DNA of 13,075 nt, from the NCBI GenBank assembly GCA_002327225.1, contig DCUN01000054.1:1-13075 (forward strand). Reading direction: 5' to 3'. The number at the start of each line of letters is the position of its first letter. Within the stretch, counting starts at the first letter, position 1. The translations under genes were made by a program, and so were the position numbers. Source of the DNA: Desulfobulbaceae bacterium UBA2213. Its GTDB lineage: Bacteria; Desulfobacterota; Desulfobulbia; Desulfobulbales; Desulfocapsaceae. Below are positions 6,898-12,344 of the stretch, piece after piece. The notes beneath the pieces are model-generated. The model made no database searches. It saw nothing but the letters and a program-made list of their open reading frames with translations, and was not told the origin of the DNA.

Positions 6898-7836
6898 ATG
6901 CCAAAACCACTCAAAATATTTTCTGGTAATGCCCATCCGCAGATGGCTCGTGAAATTGCTGCTTTTCTTGGTCTTCCCGTGTCTGAGGCGGATGTAAGAA
7001 AATTCAGTGATGGTGAGATATTTGTTGAGATAAAAGAGAATGTTCGCGGTGACGATGTCTATATCGTGCAGCCAACCTGCACGCCGGTCAATGATCATCT
7101 GATGGAGTTGGTGATCATGGTTGATGCCCTGCGTCGGGCCTCGGCACGTAGGATTACCGCTGTCGTTCCCTATTACGGCTATGCCCGTCAGGATAGAAAG
7201 GTGGCCCCCAGGGTGCCGATTTCAGCCAAGGTAGTGGCCGAGATGTTTATGGTTGTAGGTGTGCGCCGAGTCCTCTGTATGGACCTGCATGCCGGTCAGA
7301 TTCAGGGTTTTTTCAATATTCCGGTTGATCACCTCTATGCAGCTCCGGTCTTGCTGGAGTATATCAAAGAGCGATTCAGTGACGTGGTAATGGTATCGCC
7401 TGATGCCGGTGGAGTTGAGCGGACCCGTGCCTTTGCCAAACGTCTTGACGCAGGTCTTGCCATTATTGATAAGCGCCGCGATCGCCCCAATGAATGTCAG
7501 GCCATGAATGTAATCGGTGACGTGAAAGGCAAGGTCGCTATCCTTCTTGATGATATGGTGGATACTGCCGGGACTCTGTGTAATGGGGCTGCGACTCTGC
7601 TCGAACATGGTGCTAAGGAAGTGCATGCCTGTTGTTCGCACCCTGTTTTGTCCGGACCTGCTATCGAGCGTCTGAATAAATCATGTATTAAGTCTCTGGT
7701 CGTTACTAATTCCATTCCCTTGTCCGGAGATGCTCTGAAGTGTGATATTATTAAAGTATTGTCAGTGTCGAAGCTTCTTGCCGAGGCCATTGATCGTATT
7801 CATAATGAGGATTCGGTCAGCTCGCTTTTTGTATAA
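6898..7836 (+). CDS. prs: Ribose-phosphate pyrophosphokinase (PRPP synthase)
   Basis: The enzyme makes PRPP from ribose 5-phosphate and ATP, supplying purine, pyrimidine, NAD, histidine and tryptophan synthesis. The 312-residue length is typical of class I Prs. Visible motifs are the flexible catalytic loop YYGYARQDRKVAPRVPISAK (92-111), the metal and substrate residues in DLHAGQIQGFF (129-139), SPDAGGVERTR (167-177), and the PRPP-binding loop DDMVDTAGT (218-226). The start is ATG 6898 with GGA 7 nt upstream, a weak site. It lies 44 nt past the tRNA CCA end, so its 5' message end may be created by tRNA 3' processing. rplY follows after 117 nt with no terminator, suggesting one operon. Confidence 0.97.
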   Translation: MPKPLKIFSGNAHPQMAREIAAFLGLPVSEADVRKFSDGEIFVEIKENVRGDDVYIVQPTCTPVNDHLMELVIMVDALRRASARRITAVVPYYGYARQDRKVAPRVPISAKVVAEMFMVVGVRRVLCMDLHAGQIQGFFNIPVDHLYAAPVLLEYIKERFSDVVMVSPDAGGVERTRAFAKRLDAGLAIIDKRRDRPNECQAMNVIGDVKGKVAILLDDMVDTAGTLCNGAATLLEHGAKEVHACCSHPVLSGPAIERLNKSCIKSLVVTNSIPLSGDALKCDIIKVLSVSKLLAEAIDRIHNEDSVSSLFV

Positions 7837-7953
7837 TTGATCTGTGATTGTTTGAGAGTTTGTAAAAGATCTGCGTATTCGTATTTTTAGATAAATAAGT
7901 TCGGTGATTGTCTGTTTTCTTACAGGTGATGCACGAACGTGATGGAGGAAAAC

Positions 7954-8517
7954 ATGCTTCAACAGGAAATGTCCGCTTCAGTAAGAAAAGATTTTGGGAA
8001 GGGGGCCATGCGGCGTTTACGGATGGCTGGAAGTACACCGGCTGTTCTTTATGGGGCAGGTCGTGAAGTCCTGTCCCTTCAGCTTGAAACCCTGCCGCTT
8101 GTTAAGCAGTTATTGAAAATTCGCCGGAGAAATGCGGTCATTACGCTGAATATTGAAGGGGAGTCTTCCCGGAATGTTCTGATTAAGGCCTTGCAGACTG
8201 ATCCTGTGCGGGACACCTTGATTCATGCCGACTTTTATGAGATCCCTCTGGATGTGTCCCGGAAGTTTACTGTCGATCTCGTTGTCAGCGGTGTTGCCAA
8301 GGGTGTTGATGTCGGCGGGATTTTGGATGTTGTTACTAAAAAAGTGGTTGTAGAGGGGAATCCCCTTGATATTCCTGATACTATTGAAGTTGACGTGACT
8401 GATCTTGCCATCGGTGATGAGTTCCTGGTCAGCAACCTGACGCTCCCTGACAACATTAAGATTATGACATCTGCTACTGCTCTCTGTGTGACGATTCTGG
8501 CACCGTCAGCAAGCTGA
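7954..8517 (+). CDS. rplY: 50S ribosomal protein L25 / general stress protein Ctc
   Basis: A 5S rRNA-binding protein of the large ribosomal subunit. The 187-residue form has the N-terminal L25 domain (about 6-96, with GSTPAVLYG at 26-34 and HADFYEI at 91-97) plus the C-terminal TL5/Ctc beta domain (about 103-185, with EGNPLDIPDTIEVDV at 134-148). The frame opens at GTG 7939, but ATG 7954 is chosen because GGAGG (7944-7948) lies 5 nt upstream. It is the last gene before a clear terminator at 8551. The conserved neighbours prs and pth support the call. In the 117-nt leader TGATTGT occurs twice, exactly 60 nt apart (7845 and 7905); its meaning is unknown. Confidence 0.96.
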   Translation: MLQQEMSASVRKDFGKGAMRRLRMAGSTPAVLYGAGREVLSLQLETLPLVKQLLKIRRRNAVITLNIEGESSRNVLIKALQTDPVRDTLIHADFYEIPLDVSRKFTVDLVVSGVAKGVDVGGILDVVTKKVVVEGNPLDIPDTIEVDVTDLAIGDEFLVSNLTLPDNIKIMTSATALCVTILAPSAS

Positions 8518-8550
8518 TTTTAAACTGTTTTTTTTGTAGTTTTTTTTATT

Positions 8551-8590
8551 ATCCGGGAAGAGTGGTCGCTCTTTCCGGATTTTTGTTTTT
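8551..8590 (+). terminator. Intrinsic terminator after rplY
   Basis: The 12-bp stem ATCCGGGAAGAG (8551-8562) with CTCTTTCCGGAT (8569-8580) contains one G-U pair and a 6-nt loop, followed by TTTTTGTTTTT. It lies 34 nt past the rplY stop codon and separates the serA-to-rplY block from pth. There is no comparable T run after the stem on the minus strand, so it is one-directional. Confidence 0.9.
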
Positions 8591-8618
8591 ATGCTGCTGT
8601 GACAGGTGAAGGTATAAT
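8590..8618 (+). promoter_or_regulatory. Possible promoter for pth
   Basis: A perfect -10 hexamer TATAAT lies at 8613-8618, between the rplY terminator and pth, where a new promoter is expected. No good -35 is found at 16-18 nt (TATGCT at 17 nt is poor) and there is no TGn extension. A CarD-type regulator, which helps RNA polymerase open promoters with weak contacts, is encoded one gene downstream; any link is speculation. Confidence 0.4.
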
Positions 8619-8648
8619 TTTTTTCTTGTAACACCTTGATGTGATTGT

Positions 8649-9245
8649 ATGAATGAAAATATGTTTCTGGTGGTTGGCTTAGGAAATCCTGGCTGCGAGT
8701 ATGCGGCGACACGGCATAATGTCGGATTTATGGTTGTAGATGAGCTTGCCAGAAGGTTTGGGGTGTCAGTAGATCAAGGAAAATGGCAAGCGTATTCTGC
8801 GAAGATCGTTTTGTGGGGGAGTCAGATATGTTTTCTGAAGCCGGACACGTTTATGAATTTGAGCGGTAAGGCTGTGGCCAGATATGTTGATTTTTATAAG
8901 GTGCAGCCTGGTCAGATAGTTGTGATACATGACGATCTGGATATGGCGCCTGGTCGGATAAAATTGGTCGCCGGAGGTGGAACGGGTGGTCATAATGGCA
9001 TACGTTCATTAGTTCAGTGCCTGGGGACGCAGGATTTCCTGCGATTAAAGCTGGGTGTCGGAAGGCCGGGGAACGTGAGTGCTTATGCGGGAATGCCGGT
9101 GGAGAAATATGTATTAGCTCCTTTTGCGCCGGATGAGAAGAATCTCCTGGAGCAGAGGATGGATCTTATTGAAAAAGGGCTGGAGTATCTTGTGCGAGAT
9201 GGAATCTCCACGGCAATGAATTTGTTAAATGCTATAAAGTCGTGA
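8649..9245 (+). CDS. pth: Peptidyl-tRNA hydrolase
   Basis: The enzyme cleaves peptidyl-tRNAs that drop off ribosomes and so recycles tRNA in the cytoplasm. The 198-residue length is typical. Conserved parts are VVGLGNPGCEYAATRHNVGF (8-27) with catalytic His23 and Asn13, KPDTFMNLSG (64-73) with Asn70, HDDLD (94-98) and the glycine-rich GGGTGGHNGIRS (109-120) with Asn116. The start is uncertain: neither ATG 8649 nor the in-frame ATG 8661 (giving MFLVVGLGNPG) has a good ribosome-binding site. It opens the right-hand gene cluster after a terminator and a possible TATAAT promoter. Confidence 0.96.
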   Translation: MNENMFLVVGLGNPGCEYAATRHNVGFMVVDELARRFGVSVDQGKWQAYSAKIVLWGSQICFLKPDTFMNLSGKAVARYVDFYKVQPGQIVVIHDDLDMAPGRIKLVAGGGTGGHNGIRSLVQCLGTQDFLRLKLGVGRPGNVSAYAGMPVEKYVLAPFAPDEKNLLEQRMDLIEKGLEYLVRDGISTAMNLLNAIKS

Positions 9246-9466
9246 GTATTGTCGTTTACCAGAGAGAAAGAACCTTTTTTGAAGAGCGTAATGACTGAGA
9301 ATATGTTATAAAAGACCTTGCTTTTGTTTTTTTTAAATCCTTTTCAAGGGATCTCGGCTAGTCGTTAAAATAATTTAAAGGCTATCATTTGCAGGAAACT
9401 GTAGCAAGGCTTTTGCGAAGGCGCAAGGACATTGCTCAGGAATTTCATCTTGACCAGGAGGATATG
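9246..9466 (+). other. pth-carD intergenic region
   Basis: The 221 nt between pth and the chosen carD start hold a weak terminator-like hairpin (9308-9334). A weak promoter candidate follows: TTCAAG at 9343-9348, 17 nt, TAAAAT at 9366-9371. A separate TTGAAG, 17 nt, TATGTT set at 9279-9307 matches consensus 4 of 6 in each box. The carD frame stays open back to TTG 9389, giving an Arg-rich 26-residue segment judged untranslated. Confidence 0.4.
9308..9334 (+). terminator. Weak terminator-like hairpin after pth
   Basis: AAAAG (9310-9314) pairs with CTTTT (9321-9325) around a 6-nt loop, possibly extended by A308-T327 and a T-G pair (offset 9000), and a G plus eight T follow (9327-9334). The stem is almost all A-T, so termination would be inefficient. 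It may only reduce read-through from pth into carD. Confidence 0.3.
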
Positions 9467-9469
9467 GTG
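9456..9469 (+). promoter_or_regulatory. Ribosome-binding site that fixes the carD start
   Basis: AGGAGG at 9456-9461 is followed by 5 nt and GTG at 9467-9469. The overlapping ATG at 9464 has only 2 nt of spacing. The upstream TTG at 9389 has a four-base AAGG at 7 nt. Together with the family start at this residue, this favours the GTG. Confidence 0.75.
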
Positions 9470-9946
9470 TTTATTGCAGGCGATATGGCCGTTTATCCGG
9501 CTCATGGTGTAGGGGTGATTGAGTCAATAGAGACTCAGACGGTTGCGGGGATGGATCACTCGTTTTATGTGATGAAAATCATTGAAAATGATATGAAGAT
9601 CATGATTCCTACCAGGAATAGTGATAATGTAGGGCTTCGGGCAATTATTGATCAGGATGAAGTTGAAAGTGTCATGGTTATTTTGCGTGAAAGGGATATT
9701 GAGATCAGTGCGCAGACATGGAACCGGCGGTATCGTGATTACATGGAAAAAATCAAAACCGGATCCATTTTTGAAGTAGCGGTTGTCCTTCGCGACCTGT
9801 TTCTTCTTAGCGTGGATAAAGATCTCTCTTACGGAGAAAGAAAGATGATGGATACTGCAAAGAATCTTCTTGTTAAGGAGATTTCTCTGGCCAGGAATGT
9901 GGCTGAGGATAAAACTGCAGATCAGATAGAAAGAATGTTTTCCTGA
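9467..9946 (+). CDS. carD: CarD/CdnL-type RNA polymerase-binding regulator
   Basis: CarD/CdnL proteins bind the RNA polymerase beta subunit and stabilise open complexes at promoters, notably of rRNA and housekeeping genes. From GTG 9467 the product is 159 residues. It has an N-terminal polymerase-interaction domain (MFIAGDMAVYPAHGVGVIES at 1-20, a Tudor-like fold shared with Mfd) and a helical C-terminal DNA-binding domain with TWNRRYRDYMEKI (84-96). Trp85 sits where the promoter-wedging Trp85 of mycobacterial CarD lies. Later parts (VAVVLRDLFLL, LSYGERKMMDTAKNLLVKEI) also match. The longest frame begins at TTG 9389, but AGGAGG (9456-9461) is 5 nt before GTG 9467 and the family starts at this point. 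An ATG at 9464 is too close to that site. It lies in a cluster with pth, rluD, coaE and rho. Confidence 0.93.
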   Translation: MFIAGDMAVYPAHGVGVIESIETQTVAGMDHSFYVMKIIENDMKIMIPTRNSDNVGLRAIIDQDEVESVMVILRERDIEISAQTWNRRYRDYMEKIKTGSIFEVAVVLRDLFLLSVDKDLSYGERKMMDTAKNLLVKEISLARNVAEDKTADQIERMFS

Positions 9947-10025
9947 TTTTTGTGCTGTATGTAGAAAGTGTGTTGTATCGGTATAAACCCTGTGCTTCAA
10001 TAACGTCTTTGCATGGCTGTCAGTC

Positions 10026-10997
10026 ATGAGTCATTGTAGTTGTAAATCCTCTTCTGATCCTTTTATCTTTCATGTCAATACCGAGCAGGCTGGGTGTCGC
10101 TTGGATCACTTTTTAGTGCGTGCTGTTCCCGAGGTCTCCCGTTCTGTTTTGGCTGAATCTATTCGTGGCGGGTTGATCAAGGTCGATAGTCTCCAAAGAA
10201 AAAGCAGTTATTGTCTCAAGGCTGGGGAGTGCGTTGCCGGATCTCTGTTCGTAGCTCCGGCAATGGATCTGTTGCCCGAACAGATTGCCTTTGAAATCCT
10301 TTTTGAAGATCCTCACCTTCTTGTTCTCTCTAAACCTCCCGGGCTGGTCGTGCATCCCGGCAGTGGCAATCCGGCTGGGACTCTCGCCAACGGACTGCTC
10401 TATCATTGCCAAACCATAGTGGGCGTGGGTGATGATGTGATCAGGCCCGGGATTGTCCATCGTCTTGATAAAGATACATCCGGGCTGATGGTTGTGGCCA
10501 AAGAGGAGGGTGTGCATCGGAAACTGGTTGATGCCTTTAAGGCCAGATTGGTTGATAAACGTTACCTTGCCTTATTGCATGGCATTCCGGAACGGAAGCA
10601 AGGGAGGATAGTGGCCTCAATTGGCAGGCATCCCGTGCATCGCCAGAAGATGGCTATTAGAGAGAATGGTCGGCATGCTGTAACAAACTGGCAGGTACTG
10701 CAGGAGTTTTCGGCCGGTTTTAGTCTTGTTCAGCTACAGATTGAAACTGGGCGTACTCATCAGATCCGGGTGCATATGGCCTCCATTGGCCATCCGGTTG
10801 CGGGCGATATGGTCTACAGTGGTGGGCGTGGAACAAGAAAATTCCCCAGGCAGTTGCTTCATTCTGCGCAATTGCGTTTTGTCCATCCTGTGACCGGAGA
10901 AGAGCTTGTTTTTTCAGCCCCGTTGTGGCCCGATTTTTCCTTAATTGTTGATCAGCTTACAGATGAAACAAAACAGGTTGCTCGGGATCGGTTGTGA
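10026..10997 (+). CDS. rluD: RluA-family 23S rRNA pseudouridine synthase (RluD-like)
   Basis: The enzyme isomerises uridine to pseudouridine in RNA, most likely large-subunit rRNA. The 323-residue product has an N-terminal S4-like RNA-binding part (about 18-72, with CRLDHFLVRAV). The catalytic domain carries LVLSKPPGLVVHPG (99-112), RPGIVHRLDKDTSGLMVVAK (140-159) with catalytic Asp148, and ETGRTHQIRVHMASIGHP (240-257). The S4 part and the length favour RluD/RluC over RluA, but the target uridines cannot be told from sequence, so the symbol is provisional. The start ATG 10026 lacks a clear ribosome-binding site. The first residues (SHCSCKSSS) look non-conserved. Its last four bases overlap the coaE start, indicating translational coupling. 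Confidence 0.93.
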   Translation: MSHCSCKSSSDPFIFHVNTEQAGCRLDHFLVRAVPEVSRSVLAESIRGGLIKVDSLQRKSSYCLKAGECVAGSLFVAPAMDLLPEQIAFEILFEDPHLLVLSKPPGLVVHPGSGNPAGTLANGLLYHCQTIVGVGDDVIRPGIVHRLDKDTSGLMVVAKEEGVHRKLVDAFKARLVDKRYLALLHGIPERKQGRIVASIGRHPVHRQKMAIRENGRHAVTNWQVLQEFSAGFSLVQLQIETGRTHQIRVHMASIGHPVAGDMVYSGGRGTRKFPRQLLHSAQLRFVHPVTGEELVFSAPLWPDFSLIVDQLTDETKQVARDRL

Positions 10998-11590
10998 TTA
11001 TCGGCCTTACAGGAGGCATAGGCGCTGGCAAGAGCGCGGTGGCCGCGATTCTGGCAAAGTTACTGGGATTTGATCTCCTGGATGCGGATGTCCTGTGCCG
11101 TAACCTCTTGCAGCAGAATATGCCCGGGTGGCAAGGTATTCAAGAAAAATGGGGGCCTCGTTTTTTTGATCCGGCTGGCAGTATTGATCGAGCTGCTCTG
11201 CGTAAGGCCCTGTTTGCAGATCCTGTGGTGCGTCATGGTGTAGAGCAAATTATGCACCCGCTTGTGCGGCAGGAAATAATCGTCAGGGCCGTAGAAAAAA
11301 GGTCTGCTTCGGCAGGGCTGGTAGTTGAAGTTCCCCTGCTTTTCGAGGTTGGCTGGCAGGATGATTTTGATTGGATTGTTGTGGTCTATGCAGAAAATGA
11401 GCGTTGCGTCCAACGTATTATCAGGCGTGACCGGGTCTGCCTGGAGGAGGCGAGGGGAGCTGTCAGCGCTCAGATTCCTCTTGAGGATAAAGCCCTATGG
11501 GCTGATTCTGTGATAGAGAATTCCGGTCCTTTTGCCCGGACAATCCTTCAGGTTTGTCATCTGGTCCATTATTTTAAGATGCTGGGTTGA
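10994..11590 (+). CDS. coaE: Dephospho-CoA kinase
   Basis: This enzyme carries out the last step of coenzyme A synthesis, phosphorylating the 3'-hydroxyl of dephospho-CoA with ATP. The 198-residue product starts with the Walker A loop GLTGGIGAGKS (4-14), then LLDADVLCR (28-36), HPLVRQE (88-94), VVEVPLLFE (110-118), a lid-like RRDR (144-147) and VIENSG (173-178). All match CoaE in order and length. The GTG start overlaps the rluD stop by four bases (GTGA). No separate ribosome-binding site is visible, in keeping with coupled translation. A T8 tract follows the stop codon, but no adequate hairpin precedes it. Confidence 0.96.
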   Translation: MIIGLTGGIGAGKSAVAAILAKLLGFDLLDADVLCRNLLQQNMPGWQGIQEKWGPRFFDPAGSIDRAALRKALFADPVVRHGVEQIMHPLVRQEIIVRAVEKRSASAGLVVEVPLLFEVGWQDDFDWIVVVYAENERCVQRIIRRDRVCLEEARGAVSAQIPLEDKALWADSVIENSGPFARTILQVCHLVHYFKMLG

Positions 11591-11630
11591 TTTTTTTTGG
11601 TTTGAGTTGGTCTGGAGTTGACGAAAAAGG

Positions 11631-11659
11631 TTGACATGGTTTTTTGGACTTCGTATATA
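11631..11659 (+). promoter_or_regulatory. Near-consensus sigma-70 promoter upstream of rho
   Basis: A perfect -35 TTGACA (11631-11636) lies exactly 17 nt from -10 TATATA (11654-11659; 5 of 6). It is the best promoter in the window. Initiation near 11666 would give about 680 nt of RNA before the rho ATG, or a short RNA if the T9 at 11856-11864 terminates. A second TATAAT at 11662-11667 is too far from this -35 to pair with it. Confidence 0.75.
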
Positions 11660-11826
11660 GATATAATTATCAGAGAGAAAATCCTGCCCTTGTCCGATCT
11701 GCTGAAAAATAATACTGTGTACTCTATCATCTGCTGACGAATCGTTTCTGGTGATTGCTTGTTGTGAGCAAGGAAATCAAAAGTCTTCAAAATAATTATT
11801 TCAATATAAATCTTGTCTCTGCTCCA

Positions 11827-11864
11827 TTCTTTAGATCATAACTACTAAGAAATAATTTTTTTTT
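11827..11864 (+). terminator. Weak hairpin plus T9 in the rho leader
   Basis: TTCTTTAG (11827-11834) pairs with CTAAGAA (11845-11851) with one bulged base and a 10-nt loop. Four AT bases and nine T follow (11856-11864). The stem is AT-rich and offset from the T run, so it is a poor classical terminator, but it could end a short RNA of about 195 nt from the promoter at 11631. Confidence 0.35.
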
Positions 11865-11866
11865 AT

Positions 11867-11929
11867 CGGACCATTTTTTTGAGCGTCTGAATTGACCTCT
11901 TGCGGTTATTCGCTCTCTTCTGTGGTCCG
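11867..11929 (+). repeat. Three-tier nested inverted repeat in the rho leader
   Basis: CGGACCA (11867-11873) pairs with TGGTCCG (11923-11929). Inside, after 7-nt loops on each side, GAGCG (11881-11885) pairs with CGCTC (11911-11915). Innermost, 11893-11897 pairs with 11904-11908 including one G-T. Three helices stacked in order suggest a folded RNA rather than chance repeats. Confidence 0.55.
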
Positions 11930-11960
11930 TCAGTCTGGTTTCGTCGTTATTCTCATTCGT

Positions 11961-12014
11961 GTGAGCTTTCCCGCGGGGATTGTCAATCATCCGAAATCAT
12001 ACAATCGAACTCAC
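11961..12014 (+). repeat. Nested inverted repeat in the rho leader
   Basis: GTGAG (11961-11965) pairs with CTCAC (12010-12014). Inside, GATTGT (11978-11983) pairs with ACAATC (12001-12006), leaving a 12-nt left bulge and a 3-nt right bulge. A smaller palindrome, CCCGCGGG, lies in the left bulge. Support is moderate because the helices are short. Confidence 0.4.
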
Positions 12015-12147
12015 TTACACAGTTCTGTTTCCATGATTGTTGTTTAAGGATTCTGTTCTGTTGTCATTTGATACGCCCTCTCTCTGGACGTCTCGGAGTG
12101 TTCGTGTTCCACTGTTAGTGTCGTTGTGCAATAGTGTGTGAATTGTT

Positions 12148-12223
12148 AGTGCCTTACAGATTGTTTTCTCGGAGTCTGCGCTTACCTGTTTTTTTTTCAA
12201 GAAAACAATCTGCGAAAGGCACT
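12148..12223 (+). repeat. Long imperfect hairpin upstream of rho
   Basis: AGTGCCTT (12148-12155) pairs with AAGGCACT (12216-12223), then CAGATTGTTTTCT (12157-12169) with AGAAAACAATCTG (12200-12212). That is 21 base pairs, broken by a one-by-three internal loop. The 30-nt loop contains nine T (12189-12197). It lies about 120 nt upstream of the rho start. No flanking target duplication or transposase points to a mobile element. Confidence 0.75.
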
Positions 12224-12344
12224 TATCCCGTTCATTGGGGTTAGTTAGTCCATTGGTGGAAAGTTATTCTGCTCCACTGGGCATTTAAACGGCGTATTTT
12301 TGTAATTCTGTCCTGCCCATAGGTATAATAGGAGAAAATGATTA

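Larger units (their letters stand above)
11591..12344 (+). other. Long coaE-rho intergenic region, probable structured rho leader
   Basis: These 754 nt contain no credible protein gene; the short frames on both strands are low-complexity and lack start signals or family resemblance. By hand count, 148 of 240 bases in 11881-12120 are pyrimidines. The region holds a strong promoter (11631-11659), a hairpin plus T9 (11827-11864), nested inverted repeats at 11867-11929 and 11961-12014, a long imperfect hairpin (12148-12223) and smaller hairpins at 12225-12241 and 12253-12280. E. coli rho has a shorter leader used for autoregulation, so an autoregulatory leader is the leading idea; one or more small RNAs are the alternative. 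It matches no RNA family that I recognise. Confidence 0.6.

Noticed and set aside
7833..7838. TATAAT at the prs stop codon as a promoter for rplY
   Set aside because: No acceptable -35 at 16-18 nt, and the match is produced by the codons and stop of prs.
11558..11598. Terminator at the end of coaE (CATCT/AGATG stem and T8)
   Set aside because: The stem is only 5 bp with a 14-nt loop and is 9 nt away from the T tract.
11796..12200. Short frames of 61-72 codons on both strands in the coaE-rho interval
   Set aside because: Their translations are unbiased or low-complexity, they overlap each other on opposite strands and lack start signals. RNA structure explains the region better.
12300..12329. 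Promoter right before rho (TATAAT at 12324)
   Set aside because: The -35 candidate is weak and initiation would fall at about 12336, beyond the ribosome-binding site AGGAG, leaving rho essentially without a usable leader. It is likely part of a purine/AT-rich translation start region.
11591..12344. tmRNA, RNase P RNA or SRP RNA in the coaE-rho interval
   Set aside because: I looked for a tRNA-like CCA end with a TTCGA arm, the GAGGAAAGTCC-type RNase P core and the SRP GGAAG tetraloop region and found none.
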